The notes: a model not told the origin generated them from the sequence alone. A DNA stretch of 25,930 bases from JAQVOO01 sp964524755 (GCA_964524755.1 CAZGDR010000028.1:1-25930), one strand, 5' to 3'. Shown: positions 6,892-14,022, counted from the first letter of the stretch. Numbers and translations are program-made.

Positions 6892-8256
6892 TTATCGTAA
6901 GACTTTTTTTATAATATTTTCTTTCCTTTTTGAATAAGGACGGTACCGTAGTGGTATATCAATCCAGTTAGAACTCTTCGCCATACTCTTGTAATGGGTA
7001 AAAGTATCAAAACTTTTCTTTCCATGATAGGATCCCATGCCACTTTCCCCAACACCTCCGAACCCCATGTGATTATTGGTCATATGGATAATAGTGTCAT
7101 TGATACAGCCTCCGCCAAATGAGACGGTGTGCATGAAACGCTGCATCGTGCTCTTATCTTTGGTGAAAAGGTAGAGGGCTAGAGGTTTGGGTTTTGAAAT
7201 GATTTGTTCGATAGCTTCTTCTCGCGTGTCAAAAGTAATAATAGGCAGGATTGGACCAAAAATCTCTTCTTGCATAATAGGGTCAGTGAAGGTTGCGTTT
7301 TCTAAAAGGATAGGGGCAATGCGTAAATTTTGTTCATCTAGAACACTGCTGTCAATGGTGGGATCATCTTTTACAAATGCGGACAGGCGTTGGTAATGTT
7401 TTGTATTGACGATAGTCGGAAAATCAGAGATGTCTCCTTCGACAAAAGATGTAGCTATTTCAGTTTTTAACGCTGCGACTAAAGCCTTTTTAATACTCTT
7501 ATCGACTAACACATAATCTGGAGCAATACAAGTTTGACCCGCATTGATGAGCTTGCCAAAAATAATACGGCGAGCCGCAAGGGTAATGTTAGCTGTAGCA
7601 TCAACCACCGCAGGACTTTTTCCACCAAGTTCCAGCGTCACAGGGGTGAGATGTTGGGCAGCCTTTGCCATAACTAGTTTGCCGACAGCTTTGCTACCAG
7701 TAAAGAATATATAATCGAAACATTGTTCAAGCAATTCCTCATTCTCCTTCCGTCCCCCTTGCACTACTGAAACATAGTTAGAGTTAAAGACCTCAGTAAT
7801 GAGGTCGGCAATAACTTGACTCGTCGCTGGAGCATAAGCCGAAGGTTTTAAAATGACAGTATTCCCCGCACTAATAGCCCCTATAAGGGGGACTAAACAG
7901 AGCTGGAAGGGATAATTCCAAGGAGCCATAATCAAAACTACTCCATAGGGTTCGGGCACAATGAAGCTTTTCGAGGGCCAGTAGGCGAGTGGTGTTCTTT
8001 TTCGTTTTACCTTACTCCACGTCTTTATGTGTTTTAAACAATATCTTAATTCGTGTCGTACTATGCCGATTTCAGTTATGTATCCTTCGATGTGACTTTT
8101 TGAGAGATCGGTATGCAAGGCTTCCAAAATGGCCTGTTCATGCCTATCAATAGCTTGTAATAACTTTTGTAAGGCCCCCTTACGAGTTTCTATAGAGAGA
8201 GTCTCGCCACTAGCAAAATAAGTTCTTTGTTGAGTGATAAGATCTTGACCATTCAT
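6892..8256 (-). CDS. Aldehyde dehydrogenase, class 3 (fatty-aldehyde) type
   Basis: The 454-residue NAD(P)-dependent enzyme oxidises aldehydes to acids. Family motifs are APWNYPFQL (111-119), ILKPSAYAP, the cofactor loop FFTGS (184-188), the general base Glu209 in LELGGKSP, and the nucleophile Cys243 in NAGQTCIAPDYVL. The EIFGPILP and MGFGGVGESGMGSYHGKKSFDTFTH segments are typical of class-3 enzymes. The length and the basic C-terminus, which lacks a hydrophobic anchor, fit soluble bacterial relatives of ALDH3. An ATG five codons upstream is less likely, because AGGGGG lies 5-9 nt before the ATG at 8256. The substrate is unknown; long-chain or aromatic aldehydes are the usual ones. Confidence 0.94.
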   Translation of the reverse strand: MNGQDLITQQRTYFASGETLSIETRKGALQKLLQAIDRHEQAILEALHTDLSKSHIEGYITEIGIVRHELRYCLKHIKTWSKVKRKRTPLAYWPSKSFIVPEPYGVVLIMAPWNYPFQLCLVPLIGAISAGNTVILKPSAYAPATSQVIADLITEVFNSNYVSVVQGGRKENEELLEQCFDYIFFTGSKAVGKLVMAKAAQHLTPVTLELGGKSPAVVDATANITLAARRIIFGKLINAGQTCIAPDYVLVDKSIKKALVAALKTEIATSFVEGDISDFPTIVNTKHYQRLSAFVKDDPTIDSSVLDEQNLRIAPILLENATFTDPIMQEEIFGPILPIITFDTREEAIEQIISKPKPLALYLFTKDKSTMQRFMHTVSFGGGCINDTIIHMTNNHMGFGGVGESGMGSYHGKKSFDTFTHYKSMAKSSNWIDIPLRYRPYSKRKENIIKKVLR

Positions 8257-8273
8257 ATCTTCCCCCTGCATGT

Positions 8274-8302
8274 ATAATAAGCTCAGCTTAGAAGGAGGGC
8301 AA
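8274..8302 (-). promoter_or_regulatory. Promoter of the aldehyde dehydrogenase gene
   Basis: On the minus strand TTGCCC (8297-8302), a 17-bp spacer and TATTAT (8274-8279) predict a very short leader. This favours the ATG at 8256. Confidence 0.55.
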
Positions 8303-8311
8303 GAGGATGCG

Positions 8312-8325
8312 TCATGTTAACATGA
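8312..8325. promoter_or_regulatory. 14-bp perfect palindrome upstream of the ALDH promoter
   Basis: TCATGTTAACATGA lies 9 bp upstream of the -35 hexamer and 4 bp beyond the stop codon of the preceding gene. The position suits an activator or a co-operative operator. The regulator is unknown. Confidence 0.45.
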
Positions 8326-8329
8326 TGGG

Positions 8330-8707
8330 TTACGCTAATTTGGTAGCCCCAGAATACACTTCAGAGACGTGGATCACCACAGCACGGTGGCCAGGATGTT
8401 TTGTGGGGTTCTTAGATTTCATAAAATCATAAAAAGGACCTGTTTCATAGCAGGTGATCTCACCTTTAATCTGGAAGGATTTATCTTCTTCGGTAATGAA
8501 TAAAACTACACCTTTACTTCCGTCAGCTATATTCTGATTTGTTTTGTGGAAATAATTATCAGCGATAATAATATTACCGGCGTCATCTATTTCAATACAA
8601 GAGACAAAAATACTATTGGCAATCCCCTCGTGGCTGGCAGTTGTGAAAACAGCTGGTCCTTTTCGATTTTTCCAGGCTTCAGCTAAAACTTCATGTTTCT
8701 TTTTCAA
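8330..8707 (-). CDS. Pyridoxamine-5'-phosphate-oxidase-like flavin-binding protein
   Basis: The 125-residue single-domain protein of the FMN-binding split-barrel (PNPOx-like) family shows the strand pattern GPAVFTTASHEGIANSIFV, IIIADNYFHKTNQNI and KGVVLFITEEDKSFQIKGE. These small proteins bind FMN, F420 or haem, and their physiological reactions are usually unknown; true PNP oxidase is longer. The start is a TTG at 8707, chosen because GGAGG lies 6 nt upstream and no in-frame ATG is close by. The gene is followed by ALDH on the same strand after 73 bp, but that gene has its own promoter. A 15-bp palindrome upstream may be its operator. Confidence 0.85.
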   Translation of the reverse strand: MKKKHEVLAEAWKNRKGPAVFTTASHEGIANSIFVSCIEIDDAGNIIIADNYFHKTNQNIADGSKGVVLFITEEDKSFQIKGEITCYETGPFYDFMKSKNPTKHPGHRAVVIHVSEVYSGATKLA

Positions 8708-8739
8708 ATATTTCCTCCATGTGGAACTCTTCAGTTACA

Positions 8740-8754
8740 TTAGAAATTTTCTAA
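8740..8754. promoter_or_regulatory. 15-bp palindrome upstream of the PNPOx-like gene
   Basis: The arms TTAGAAA and TTTCTAA flank one base, 33 bp upstream of the TTG start codon. This is in the expected promoter region of the minus-strand gene. Confidence 0.4.
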
Positions 8755-8822
8755 AGAGTGCTTGATTCATATAAAAACAGCACATATTGACTAGAGAAGA
8801 TGCACTTTCTTTCGTCAACATA

Positions 8823-9305
8823 TTATACTGGTGGGTCTTGTTTTGAAATCATAGCTAGTAGATTATCGGTCTTACGTAAGCGGCGGCTAATATCGCGGGC
8901 CAGGTTCATGATAATCATGGTAAACAGCATAAGATGTGTTTTTGACAATTCGTGCAAGTTCTGGCTAGACAGCGAGATAATACAGACCTCAGTTAAACAG
9001 ATTGCAGATGCTGCACAACCTTGAATATCGATCAGCTCCATCTCCCCAAAAGAATCTCCCGTGTGCAATGTAGTTATTTCTCTTTCGGCTGGATTCTCCG
9101 TTTCGGGATGTTTTTGAATCAAGATATCGCCTTCAACAATAAAATAGACCGTGCTGTTAGGTTCCCCCTGACGCAATAAAACCGTCCCCTTAGGGTAGGT
9201 GTTCTCGTCTAATAGAGGGCGAACAATGGTGAGATCAGCATCACTGAGTCCCCCAAACATACTATGGCGAGCAAGAAATTCATTAGTTACTGTACAGTCA
9301 GACAT
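8823..9305 (-). CDS. Stand-alone cyclic-nucleotide-binding-domain protein
   Basis: The 160-residue protein contains a Crp/cNMP-binding beta-barrel (about residues 15-120) with the LLRQGEPNSTVYFIVEGDILI and GDSFGEMELID elements, then one C-terminal helix. There is no helix-turn-helix, so it is not a Crp/Fnr transcription factor. In the phosphate-binding cassette (FGEMELID...CAASA, 86-101) the arginine that contacts the cyclic phosphate in CRP is replaced by Ala99, so binding of cAMP or cGMP is doubtful. It may bind another ligand or act through protein contacts. The start has only a weak AAGG one base away and lies 41 bp from the scaffold gap, so its upstream context is missing. Confidence 0.85.
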   Translation of the reverse strand: MSDCTVTNEFLARHSMFGGLSDADLTIVRPLLDENTYPKGTVLLRQGEPNSTVYFIVEGDILIQKHPETENPAEREITTLHTGDSFGEMELIDIQGCAASAICLTEVCIISLSSQNLHELSKTHLMLFTMIIMNLARDISRRLRKTDNLLAMISKQDPPV

Positions 9306-9346
9306 GCCTTATAGTACTCGTTTGAGTTAGCTGATGCAAGAATATT

Positions 9347-9446
9347 NNNNNNNNNNNNNNNNNNNNNNNNNNNNNNNNNNNNNNNNNNNNNNNNNNNNNN
9401 NNNNNNNNNNNNNNNNNNNNNNNNNNNNNNNNNNNNNNNNNNNNNN
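9347..9446. other. Scaffold gap of 100 Ns
   Basis: Exactly 100 undetermined bases, the conventional placeholder for a gap of unknown length. Genes on the two sides may not be truly adjacent. Confidence 0.98.
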
Positions 9447-9462
9447 ATGAATTAATGCTTTT

Positions 9463-9654
9463 TTATTTTGTCTCCTGTAACAGTTCTTCTCTAAGCATGG
9501 GTTTGCCACATTGCGGACAAAACATCTCGGTGCAGGCCTTCCCTGGCTTATGGGGGATGCGAACACCACAGGGGACGCACACGCAATTACCCCCGGGTCC
9601 CATGGCACTCTTCTTCCTGCCCCTTAAAGGGCCTTTTCCATTACCTCTTGGCAT
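9463..9654 (-). CDS. Small cysteine-rich zinc-ribbon-like protein
   Basis: The 63-residue protein begins MPRGNGKGPLRGRKKSAMGPGG, a Gly/Arg-rich leader. It continues with two cysteine clusters, CVCVPCG and CTEMFCPQCG, which together look like a zinc ribbon or rubredoxin-like metal site. Similar MPRG(D/N)G...GP proteins occur in anaerobes, and their function is not established. The start is set by a strong AGGAGG 7 nt before the ATG at 9654. The same frame is open for 43 more codons to 9783, overlapping the end of the radical SAM gene, so a longer form of 106 residues is possible but lacks a good ribosome binding site. It lies 94 bp downstream of the radical SAM gene and is probably co-transcribed. 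The 3' side is cut by the scaffold gap after 16 bp. Confidence 0.75.
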   Translation of the reverse strand: MPRGNGKGPLRGRKKSAMGPGGNCVCVPCGVRIPHKPGKACTEMFCPQCGKPMLREELLQETK

Positions 9655-9748
9655 GGTACCACCTCCTATATTAAACACACTTCCCGTGCATCTTTGTGCA
9701 AGGTAAAGATTTCTTTTCCACTCCTTCTTCAGTAGCATGAGATGTTGC

Positions 9749-10714
9749 TCAAACTCCTCTATTTTTTGAGAATGAGCGGACATAGTATGTATTTCCCTGA
9801 TACGTATTTGCTATGAGAAGATGTTCTTGCAATAACGTATCAACGAGAGAATAATCGGCTTTATTGCGCAGGAGTAACTGTGACACAGCTTCTTCTCGCA
9901 TAGGATGGACTGCAGTGATACTAAGTATGTCCTCTCTTGCATCGCCAGAATTGGTAAAGGCGTTGCCTTCGTAACCAATCAGATATTCAACGGATGGCAC
10001 TCTTTCTGAGAAGATCACAAAGGTACGGGTCAGTGACTTCTCGGTGGCTGCCTCGACCCAAGACTCTGCAGGGGGTCTTGTTGGGATTGACAAGTATGCA
10101 GTCTGAGGGTGTAACGTTTTAATAAAATCAGCAACAGCTTCTTGCTCAGCCGGGTCGGTGTTGATCCCCTCAACTAACATAGTTTCGGTCATTAATTTTC
10201 CGGACTGCTTTTTATGGAATCGATTTGCAAATTTCTGCATTCCTTTTAGAAGTTTTGTGTGCTGTAAGTCTCTACAGGGGCGATTTATTTTTTTCCACAC
10301 ATTTTCGGTGTAAGCATCAACTTTCAAGGAAATCCAATCAGCTAAGAGCAGAGCCTCGGTAACATTGTCATCGGTAAGTAATGAACCGTTTGTAATTACG
10401 GCTAGTGGTACCGGAATCTCCTTCAGGTACGTCATAAGCTCCAATAAATGGATATCCAATGTCGGTTCTCCATCTGGGACTAGGGTCACATAGTCTAAGT
10501 GGATGCCCTGATCCATCAATAATCGAACTTTTTCACTGGCTGCATAAGCCAGGTTTTGAGGATGGTAAAAGGTTTTGCGTTGCGTTGACATCCATAAGGC
10601 CTTGCCTAATTGGCAATACACACAGGCATAGGTACAGTTCTTAGGTGGGATATTGTTAACACCTAAACTCTGTCCTAATCTTCTAGAAGGGACGGGCCCA
10701 AAAATTTCGAGCAT
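9749..10714 (-). CDS. Radical SAM protein of the FGPVPSRRLG (COG0731-like) family
   Basis: The 321-residue protein has the iron-sulfur signature C27-x3-C31-x2-C34 in NCTYACVYC and the family start IFGPVPSRRLGQSLGVNN. The SAM-binding GEPTL motif is present (VPDGEPTLD), as are NGSLL and LKVDA in the barrel. After about residue 235 a C-terminal extension resembles a winged helix. Close bacterial relatives are uncharacterised; the family is distantly related to wyosine-synthesis enzymes. An in-frame TTG lies seven codons upstream, but the ATG at 10714 has AAAGG about 9 nt before it. The neighbouring small cysteine-rich protein on the same strand is a possible partner or substrate (inference). Confidence 0.9.
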   Translation of the reverse strand: MLEIFGPVPSRRLGQSLGVNNIPPKNCTYACVYCQLGKALWMSTQRKTFYHPQNLAYAASEKVRLLMDQGIHLDYVTLVPDGEPTLDIHLLELMTYLKEIPVPLAVITNGSLLTDDNVTEALLLADWISLKVDAYTENVWKKINRPCRDLQHTKLLKGMQKFANRFHKKQSGKLMTETMLVEGINTDPAEQEAVADFIKTLHPQTAYLSIPTRPPAESWVEAATEKSLTRTFVIFSERVPSVEYLIGYEGNAFTNSGDAREDILSITAVHPMREEAVSQLLLRNKADYSLVDTLLQEHLLIANTYQGNTYYVRSFSKNRGV

Positions 10715-10771
10715 TTTAAACAACCTTTGAGACAACTAAGGACTTAGAGGAAATGCCTAATATCTCAATAT

Positions 10772-12130
10772 TTAATTCCTCATTTTCTTGACAATTACTT
10801 CTGCAGCCTTGATGAGAGGGTATCCAGCTGGAGAGCCGGTGAGCAATGGTTGTGTACCAATCTGCATGGTTAGCAGAGCCTTTACGGGCACCCGGTTTTG
10901 AATAAGGAAGCCAATTGCATTGATGAGTTCGCCAGTGCTATACCCACCATACACTTCTCCTCCTAAAATCATTCCACAGTCAGTCGCAACAATTAATTTA
11001 ACTGTTTGGGCATGAGAATGGCTTAAATTTCCTGGGTGGGTATCTACACCAGTAAAACTTCCACTGATAATTGCAAAGTTTTCTTGAAGCGCTTTGGCTT
11101 CAGTTATCCCTGCTGTGCCGAAAGCATGTTTCCCTATTGCAGTTGAATAGATGGCAATGGTCCCGGTAAAGGGTTTACATGGACTCAATGTATAGAGGTT
11201 CATGCCAGCTGTACGCGCCTCAGCGCAAGCGGTTGAAGCTAACATAGTCCTATCCAGTTTTCTCGTTATAAAATCTCTTTTTTCGGCACAGTCTCCAACT
11301 GCAATAATATCAGTGGAACAGGGGAGAACCCTCATATATTCGCAAGTACGGATAAATCCAAATTCATTGAGTTCGATACCAGCTTTTACGGCTATTTCGG
11401 TATTTGGTACATATCCCATGGAAAGGACTACGGCATCGGCTTCGATTGTTTCACCGGAGGAGAGAACCACTTGTTTTACCTTTCCATCCTCTCCCTTGAT
11501 TTCTGCCACCCCTTTCCCAGTGATGAGGTTTACTCCTCGTTCCCTCAAATGATCTTCGGCTATCTTGCCAAATTCTTCATCAAAAGCTTTACTCAGAATG
11601 GTTTGTTCAATTTCGACCAAAGTTACTTCAAAGTCTTTTTTATTCAGTTCATCTGAGACCTCAACACCAATAAAGCCGGCGCCAATCACTACGACACGTT
11701 TAGTAGTCGCTAGCTTAGCGAGCATGTCATCTAGATATACTTTGTTTTTAGGAATTGTAAAGACGTTTTCAAGTTCAGCTCCTTTTAACCACCCTGGGAG
11801 GGTTGGAATAGAACCTAGAGCAAGAATTAATTTCCCATATTTGTAAGATTCTCCACTAGCGGTATGACAGATGCGGTCTTCCACAGCTATATCAGTAACC
11901 TCATCTATGATAATTTCGACACCAACGCTGGTTAATAGTTTATCGGGGAGGATGTCCTTTTCACTACTGCTGAGGGTGCCAAATAGGTAGGGGATACCGC
12001 AGGGAATAAGCACTTGGGCTTCTTTGCGAATTAAGACAACCTCCTTTTCAGGATAGGTGGATTTGGTCGTAATCGCAGCCTGCAATCCAGAGGCTCCACC
12101 GCCTACAACAACTACATCAACATTTCGCAT
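10772..12130 (-). CDS. CoA-disulfide reductase/NADH oxidase-like flavoprotein
   Basis: The 452-residue FAD- and NAD(P)H-dependent pyridine nucleotide-disulfide oxidoreductase has an FAD-binding VVVVGGGASGLQAA (6-19), a single redox cysteine Cys44 in IPCGIPYLFG, an NAD(P)-binding VVVIGAGFIGVEVSDEL, an FAD-contacting IIAVGDCAE and a C-terminal dimerisation domain. The lone cysteine replaces the usual CxxxxC pair and is typical of CoA-disulfide reductases, NADH oxidases and NAD(P)H:polysulfide/persulfide reductases. No rhodanese domain is fused. GGGAGG precedes the ATG. It lies 45 bp downstream of an ArsR-family regulator, almost certainly in one operon, so its expression is probably controlled by that regulator. 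Substrates could be CoA disulfide, oxygen or persulfides. Confidence 0.92.
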   Translation of the reverse strand: MRNVDVVVVGGGASGLQAAITTKSTYPEKEVVLIRKEAQVLIPCGIPYLFGTLSSSEKDILPDKLLTSVGVEIIIDEVTDIAVEDRICHTASGESYKYGKLILALGSIPTLPGWLKGAELENVFTIPKNKVYLDDMLAKLATTKRVVVIGAGFIGVEVSDELNKKDFEVTLVEIEQTILSKAFDEEFGKIAEDHLRERGVNLITGKGVAEIKGEDGKVKQVVLSSGETIEADAVVLSMGYVPNTEIAVKAGIELNEFGFIRTCEYMRVLPCSTDIIAVGDCAEKRDFITRKLDRTMLASTACAEARTAGMNLYTLSPCKPFTGTIAIYSTAIGKHAFGTAGITEAKALQENFAIISGSFTGVDTHPGNLSHSHAQTVKLIVATDCGMILGGEVYGGYSTGELINAIGFLIQNRVPVKALLTMQIGTQPLLTGSPAGYPLIKAAEVIVKKMRN

Positions 12131-12175
12131 AAAAATTCCTCCCTTTAAACTATTTCATATACTCATTATCTGTCG

Positions 12176-12529
12176 TTACCTATCTGTATAGGCTAAGGCT
12201 TCGAAATTACACACAAGACAATTTTCCTTTGCCACTGGGTGACAAGATGCTGAATTTGTGCGTGGAATCTCACTTAGTCCATGAAGACCATCCGCCATAT
12301 GTTTTAGTATGCTTCGATTTACTTGATAATGCATGAAATAGCCACTTCGATAGCCGGTGATTATACCAGCCTCTTTGAGGACCTTGAGGTGTTGCGAGAT
12401 AGCTGCTTCGGTGAGCATTAATACGCGAGCAAGACCCCCTACGCAGTAATTACGTGTTAGCAGCATCTTAACAATGGTATAGCGAGTTTTATCTGACAAT
12501 GGCTTTAATATTTCAAATAGTTCAGGAAT
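12176..12529 (-). CDS. ArsR/SmtB-family regulator with C-terminal cysteine cluster; ATT start proposed
   Basis: The 117-residue winged-helix regulator has the recognition region LTEAAISQHLKVLKEAGIITGYRSGYFMHYQVN. A cysteine lies in NYCVGGLAR, and a tail holds CHPVAKENCLVC, suggesting sensing of metal or of reactive sulfur. The first conventional start (TTG at 12499) would give 107 residues, remove the first helix and leave no ribosome binding site. Upstream the same frame reads PELFEILKPLSDKTRY, as expected for ArsR proteins. AGAGGT (12536-12541) stands 6 nt before an ATT codon at 12527-12529, with no ATG, GTG or TTG in between, so an ATT start or a changed ATG is proposed. It is probably autoregulated and controls the downstream flavoprotein. 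Confidence 0.85.
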   Translation of the reverse strand: MPELFEILKPLSDKTRYTIVKMLLTRNYCVGGLARVLMLTEAAISQHLKVLKEAGIITGYRSGYFMHYQVNRSILKHMADGLHGLSEIPRTNSASCHPVAKENCLVCNFEALAYTDR

Positions 12530-12545
12530 GTCGATACCTCTTTTA

Positions 12546-12590
12546 TCTAAGTGTTTACTTAATTAGACTACCATATGCAAAATCATCCAA
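12546..12590 (-). promoter_or_regulatory. Promoter and candidate operator of the ArsR operon
   Basis: On the minus strand TTGGAT (12585-12590), a 17-bp spacer and TCTAAT (12562-12567) precede the ArsR start by about 33 bp. An imperfect inverted repeat, TCTAAGT...ACTTAATTAGA (12546-12567), overlaps the -10 and start site, where an ArsR repressor would be expected to bind. Confidence 0.5.
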
Positions 12591-12772
12591 CAAGGAAAAT
12601 TATGCAGAAATGAGAAAAGAGTTGAGTTCGTGAAGATGAAACTTCTCATATAATATGTTGCCAAGGCGAAGAAAAGTAGAGAGGATCAAAGACTTTGTGA
12701 CGTTAAGAGTGTTTATAAAATTATACTAAGTTTTTAGGGTAGCAAAGTTAGTCTTAGCTGAATTAAAGCAGG

Positions 12773-13432
12773 TTACGCTTTGGCATGTCTCTTTACATAA
12801 TAGTATGCATACTCGTACAGTGTCGCTATTTTATCGCTGATTGAAACCACCACACTTTCTAAATAACGGGGAACAGGCTTAGTTTTTGGAAACATATGTT
12901 TAAGAATAATATCAGCTTCTCGTTCACTGACACTGAAATACTTACGAGCATTTTTAAGAGCAATTTGTGGATGTTCTTTTCCATGTAAAGCTTTTGCACT
13001 ATCGGTTGCCTTTCGCGTTCTCCAGTCGTACAGAAAAAAGTCATGTAATAAGCCGCCACGTGCAGCTTCGCGATAATTCAAGCCCAAGACTTTTGAAATA
13101 TAATAGGAGAGATATGAAACACGAAGGACATGATCATAAATGTGGTCGGTGTGGTGAAAATAGGTTTTTAGTTTCAAGAATTCTTCATGGCTGATAATAT
13201 CTTGTACAAGGAGAAAGAATTCTCTCCGTTTAGGTCGAGGGATATGGGTTGGAATTACTTCCAATCGAACCATGAAAAAATGGACATGGAACCCCAGTAA
13301 CCCCATAGGAAGGACTATGAGAAAAAAGAGGAATATTGATGAATCGGTAAAAATCCGATAATAAGCTGAAAACGTGTTTGAAATTAGGAAAATTAGGAAA
13401 AATCCACCCAATAAAAGAAAAAGTCTTTTCAA
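12773..13432 (-). CDS. Membrane-anchored HD-domain phosphohydrolase
   Basis: The 219-residue protein has two N-terminal membrane segments (about residues 4-20 and 33-55) and then a cytoplasmic HD domain. Metal-ligand residues are His101 (YDHVLRVS), His130-Asp131 (GGLLHDFFLYDW), His154/His179 (KEHPQ, LKHMFP) and Asp200 (ISDKI), so the H...HD...D set is complete. Members of this family hydrolyse phosphate esters, nucleotides or cyclic nucleotides; the substrate is unknown. The TTG at 13432 has no good ribosome binding site. The frame stays open upstream, where a CTG at 13483 is preceded by AGGAG at 7 nt and would add 17 residues, so the start is uncertain. It is divergent from the Nudix-helicase pair. 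Confidence 0.85.
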   Translation of the reverse strand: MKRLFLLLGGFFLIFLISNTFSAYYRIFTDSSIFLFFLIVLPMGLLGFHVHFFMVRLEVIPTHIPRPKRREFFLLVQDIISHEEFLKLKTYFHHTDHIYDHVLRVSYLSYYISKVLGLNYREAARGGLLHDFFLYDWRTRKATDSAKALHGKEHPQIALKNARKYFSVSEREADIILKHMFPKTKPVPRYLESVVVSISDKIATLYEYAYYYVKRHAKA

Positions 13433-13506
13433 TTGTTGCTGGTTCCAATTACCTAAGATGCTTGACGGTTGTGAAATATACAGTATGCTACTCCTACCTG
13501 TTGAAT

Positions 13507-13516
13507 TGTTATAACA
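13507..13516. promoter_or_regulatory. Short palindrome between divergent genes
   Basis: TGTTATAACA is a perfect 10-bp palindrome in the 192-bp region between the HD gene and the Nudix gene. It may be an operator or part of a -10 region; too short to be sure. Confidence 0.25.
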
Positions 13517-13624
13517 TAAAGAAATCTCGTGATTACGTCAAGCTAAAACGATAAAAATAAACTCTTTTCAGCCTGGACGATTCCTTCCCATGCTGCTAGG
13601 ATCGTAGGTAAAGGGAAAATTAAC

Positions 13625-14017
13625 ATGAAGCACATTGAAGTCGCCGCTGCGGTCTTTATACAACACAATAGAGTCTTTACCGCCCAACGAAAAGATGAGG
13701 GCGAACTGGCCCTGCACTGGGAATTTCCGGGAGGGAAATTAGAATCTGGTGAAGATGGCAAAGAGGCTATCATTCGCGAAATCAAAGAAGAACTTTCGGC
13801 TGATATACGTGTCCTAAAACACCTCACTACCGTTGAACATCAATACACAACTTTTAGCATCTCCTTGATTGCCTATCACTGTGAAATCACTAGCGGTGAT
13901 CTGATAATTTCTGAGCATATAGCAGCACGTTGGTTATCTAAAAAAGAACTCTATAGTGTAAAGTGGGCCGCTGCAGACATACCTATTGTGAAACTGATTG
14001 AAAACATATTGGAGTAG
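13625..14017 (+). CDS. Nudix hydrolase, MutT-like NTP pyrophosphohydrolase
   Basis: The 130-residue protein carries the Nudix box from Gly37 (GGKLESGEDGKEAIIREI and so on) with all metal-binding acids present: Glu43, Arg51-Glu52 and Glu55-Glu56. The final glycine of the motif (GX5EX7REUXEEXGU) is Ser58. The N-terminal IEVAAAVFIQHNRVFTAQR and the HWEFPGGK segment match MutT/(deoxy)nucleoside triphosphate pyrophosphohydrolases, which remove oxidised or unusual nucleotides. AAAGGG lies about 8 nt before the ATG. The stop codon is 5 bp before the GTG of the helicase gene, so the two are co-transcribed and translationally coupled. The pairing suggests joint action in defence or nucleotide-linked DNA processing (inference). 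Confidence 0.93.
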   Translation: MKHIEVAAAVFIQHNRVFTAQRKDEGELALHWEFPGGKLESGEDGKEAIIREIKEELSADIRVLKHLTTVEHQYTTFSISLIAYHCEITSGDLIISEHIAARWLSKKELYSVKWAAADIPIVKLIENILE

Positions 14018-14022
14018 AAGAG

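Noticed and set aside
8823..9305. Crp/Fnr transcription factor
   Set aside because: The protein ends one helix after the beta-barrel; there is no helix-turn-helix.
9327..9608. Open frame running through the N gap on the minus strand
   Set aside because: A third of it is undetermined and it is out of frame with the better-supported zinc-ribbon gene.
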